From the NCBI GenBank assembly GCA_003427395.1, contig BFEA01000071.1, forward strand, positions 3,152,998-3,183,529: 30,532 bases of DNA, in the 5' to 3' direction. This DNA comes from Chara braunii. Its lineage: Eukaryota > Streptophyta > Charophyceae > Charales > Characeae. The notes beneath the pieces were generated by a model that was not told the origin of the DNA, did no database searches, and saw nothing but the letters and a program-made list of their open reading frames with translations. Shown here one piece after another: positions 28,619 to 30,532 of this stretch. Within the stretch, counting starts at the first letter, position 1. Each line of letters begins with the position of its first letter. The position numbers and the translations under genes were made by a program.

Positions 28619-29060
28619 AGACCCAACCTACGTAGGCTGGGTCGTTGACGATCCAAATGCCCTTCATTATTTCCGCTTCCACCAGCATTGAAGGGTGCAG
28701 TCTTTTCCCGTCACCCTTTCTGTTGTTCAGTGGGCAATGGGGATCGTTCCCTATGTGTCCCTTGATTCTGCATCTAAAGCACATGGGGTTCGCTTTTGTG
28801 GAGATGTAGACTGTCTGGACTTGATGACCCATCGTGAAGAACCACATGTCCGGGATTTCAGGTGGGTTGCTTGGTTTCAATTCAACGCACGTGATTCTTA
28901 AATTAGTGCTTGGGGTTAGAAAACCAGGGGCCGAGGAGACCCACTCAACCAAAGGACATTGTGGGTAAGAAACCTTCAGCCTTTCTTCGACCATTCCATG
29001 AAGACCATCAGACAGATTGTCAAACTGAATCCAAAAGTGTTTGGTTATTAATGCCTTCAT
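28548..29060 (-). pseudogene. LINE ORF1, central part with zinc knuckle
   Basis: Minus translation: KHFWIQFDNLSDGLHGMVEE, then PLVEWVSSAPG, then NLRITCVELKPSNPPEIPDM, and VQTVYISTKANPMCFRCRIK leading to the knuckle at 28734-28781. This is the order found in plant LINE ORF1 proteins: a DUF4283-like nucleic-acid-binding fold followed directly by a CCHC knuckle. Ligands are C-x2-C-x4-H-x6-C, two residues longer than the standard last gap. ORF1 proteins coat LINE RNA. Confidence 0.7.
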
Positions 29061-29113
29061 GTGCCTTGTCGATCCCTGAGGCCAAACTCACAATCTCCCT
29101 CTCTAACTCCTAG

Positions 29114-29718
29114 GTCCTTCGTCAATACACAGAGCAGCCCTTCCCCACCATGTTGAACGCCCACATCTCAGCCCCGTTACCAACCACTTCCACAGGAACA
29201 GGCTCAGCCTCGGGCTCTGCCGCAGGCTCAGCCACATGCACAACCTCAAATCCCGACTTGGGAGCAGGATCAAGGAGGATGCGGTTTCAAAGCGAACAGG
29301 ATCCAAGTCGAAAGGTCCTTAACAAGATGATCAAAGAAACGAAGCATCAAATCTGCGATATTGAAGGAAATTCTGGAAATTAACAAGGATAAAGAAGCAG
29401 AAGTCGAAGTTTGGGAATACCCGAAGGACAACCTCCCAGTTTTGGACAAATTCTACGAATCTCACGCAGTTGTTTGCTCATTCCCAGCAAAACTGAAGCA
29501 CCTCCCACCCATGGGAAAAAAGGAGAAGAATCCGCGAAGCCCTCCATAACATTGAAAGTGTGAGAGACACTGAACCCAAAGTAGCTTACCAACAGAGAGG
29601 AAGAAACGCTGTCACGTTGCTCTGCGCTGACCCAGATTACACCGCATATATGTTCTCGATCCAGGCCCTCTATTGCAAAGGGTCTGTTGTATCAATCGCC
29701 AAATGGAGACCCAAATGA
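29114..29718 (+). pseudogene. LINE ORF1, N-terminal part, inverted
   Basis: Three frames follow one another, so at least two indels are present. First VLRQYTEQPFPTMLNAHIS and a Gly/Ser/Ala-rich stretch; then LKEILEINKDKEAEVEVWEY and VVCSFPAKLKHLPPM; then RIREALHNIESVRD, TLLCADPDYTAYMFSIQALY and CKGSVVSIAKWRPK, ending TGA 29716. The last part matches the early DUF4283-like region (a strand, then K-G, then a W-R-P) expected just before the FWIQF segment found on the other strand. Confidence 0.55.
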
Positions 29719-30241
29719 TCAGGAGCGTGTGGTGGGTATTAAAACGCAAAATTTTGGCAGCAATCACCCACGCCGCTTGGGGTCAGTAATTACGAGGAAA
29801 GGGTCTGGATTTGGGGATGTGAGACACTGCTGTGTTCTCAGAAAAAGTTGGCTTGTGAATATGACCAACTTAAAGACAAATAAAAGCTGCCAATTTCTGA
29901 TGAAATTGATGGCAAGCAACAATAAATGTATTTAACAGTAATGATTGTTAATAAATAGGTAATGTTTAATAAGCAAAGATGAATGTGGTGTTTGCTCCAG
30001 CGTGATTGAATCGATGTTAGGTGATTGGCCCACTGGGGAAGAGAGCTGGGGAAAGGACTTTTGCGGGAGGTGGGGAAAAATGTTATTGAGGGGAGGCAAA
30101 TAAGTGTAGGATTGGGTGGGATAAGCGGGGTAATGATTATTTTTAAATAAGTAATGTTTGGTAGGTCAATCTGAACAATGGTGAATGTAAACTATAGGCA
30201 ACTGGGGTTGCTCCGATGCTAGATGATGATGGTCTGTCAGG
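29719..30241. other. AT-rich DNA with a diverged duplication, no gene
   Basis: TAAATAGGTAATGTTTAATA near 29953 and TAAATAAGTAATGTTTGGTA near 30146, each followed by a GAATGT and a TTGCTCC segment, suggest an old duplication of about 195-bp period. No coding sequence. Confidence 0.4.
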
Positions 30242-30389
30242 ACCACCAGTACTTCCTAAAGTCGTGCCCGTAACAAGCCACGGCTTTAGGAAACGTACGG
30301 GCCACTACAAAAGCCCCCAAATTCATCCGACTAGAAACGTTTCTCTCTATTTTTTCCCACGGCCGATAGCTGGGCCAAGTACTAGTGGT
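30242..30389. repeat. Nested inverted repeat, 148 bp
   Basis: Outer arms ACCACCAGTACTT (30242-30254) and AAGTACTAGTGGT (30377-30389) pair with one mismatch. Inside, TTCCTAAAGTCGTG (30253-30266) pairs with CACGGCTTTAGGAA (30279-30292), with one G-T wobble and a 12-base loop. A further pair, AAATTCATCC (30319-30328) with GGATGAATTT (30411-30420), overlaps the right arm. It could be a small foldback/MITE or a structured RNA. No target duplication is seen. Confidence 0.65.
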
Positions 30390-30532
30390 TTAACTGAAAT
30401 TTGGAATTTTGGATGAATTTCGAGAGGACATTCGTGGGGGGGGAGGGCGGAAGAATGAAGGGATGGGTGGGAGCAACAGAGGTCAAAAGGTGTATGTAGT
30501 TGATGAATAAGTCTGGGGTGCGTGAGGCTTTG

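Larger units (their letters stand above)
27539..29718 (-). mobile_element. L1-like LINE ORF1 fragment with 5' inversion (twin-priming structure)
   Basis: The C-terminal part of a plant-type LINE ORF1 (DUF4283-like with zinc knuckle) reads leftward from about 29060. The N-terminal part reads rightward from about 29114 to 29718. They meet head to head near 29061-29113, and the end of the inverted part (SIAKWRPK) is just what should precede the start of the other (KHFWIQFDNLSDGL) in an uninterrupted ORF1. This is the arrangement produced by twin-primed LINE integration. Confidence 0.65.

Noticed and set aside
1-30532. tRNA or rRNA genes
   Set aside because: No cloverleaf with a GTTCRANNC-type T arm and no rRNA-like conserved blocks were seen on either strand.

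Overview
The window is a dense nest of plant-type retroelements with no ordinary host gene that I can support. A streptophyte host (land plant or charophyte alga, for example a Chara-like genome) fits best: a Ty3/gypsy chromovirus, a second Ty3 element with a tRNA-iMet-type primer site, L1-like LINE pieces with a plant-style ORF1, a short CCCTAAA-type repeat, and point decay concentrated in CG and CHG contexts, the methylation contexts of plants. Single N bases show a draft assembly. The species is an inference.

Layout. 1-897: no gene. 898-6450: Ty3 chromovirus (element 1), gag then pol (protease, RT, RNase H, integrase, chromodomain-like tail), colinear and free of frameshifts but cut by five in-frame stops. 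A textbook -1 slippery heptamer lies exactly where gag must pass into the pol frame. 6451-7407: probable 3' LTR remnant. 7408-19336: a much larger Ty3 element (element 2) between two 677-bp LTR copies that are about 97% identical. It carries a primer-binding site, gag with a zinc knuckle, protease, RT, RNase H, a PHD-finger-like module joined to the integrase, an integrase tail, and then a chain of up to four extra sense ORFs linked by stop/start overlaps (ATGA, ATGA, TAATG), followed by a 2.2-kb 3' region with a promoter-like block.

19337-22250: GC-rich CCCGGG patches, poly(A)/poly(T) runs and the 3' end of an L1-like LINE on the minus strand (zf-RVT-type CCHC). 22250-24180: minisatellites, microsatellites and, on the minus strand, a sequence with every conserved box of a type III hammerhead ribozyme. 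24200-26100: a LINE endonuclease fragment (+) flanked by foldback sequence, and a possible post-RT LINE piece (-). 26100-27540: low-complexity DNA. 27540-29718: a LINE ORF1 whose N-terminal part is on the plus strand and whose C-terminal part is on the minus strand, joined head to head, the signature of twin-primed 5' inversion. 29719-30532: AT-rich DNA with a nested inverted repeat.

The best candidates for something new are the hammerhead ribozyme, the PHD-like finger between RNase H and integrase, the overlapping accessory ORFs downstream of pol, and the gag-pol frameshift signal.
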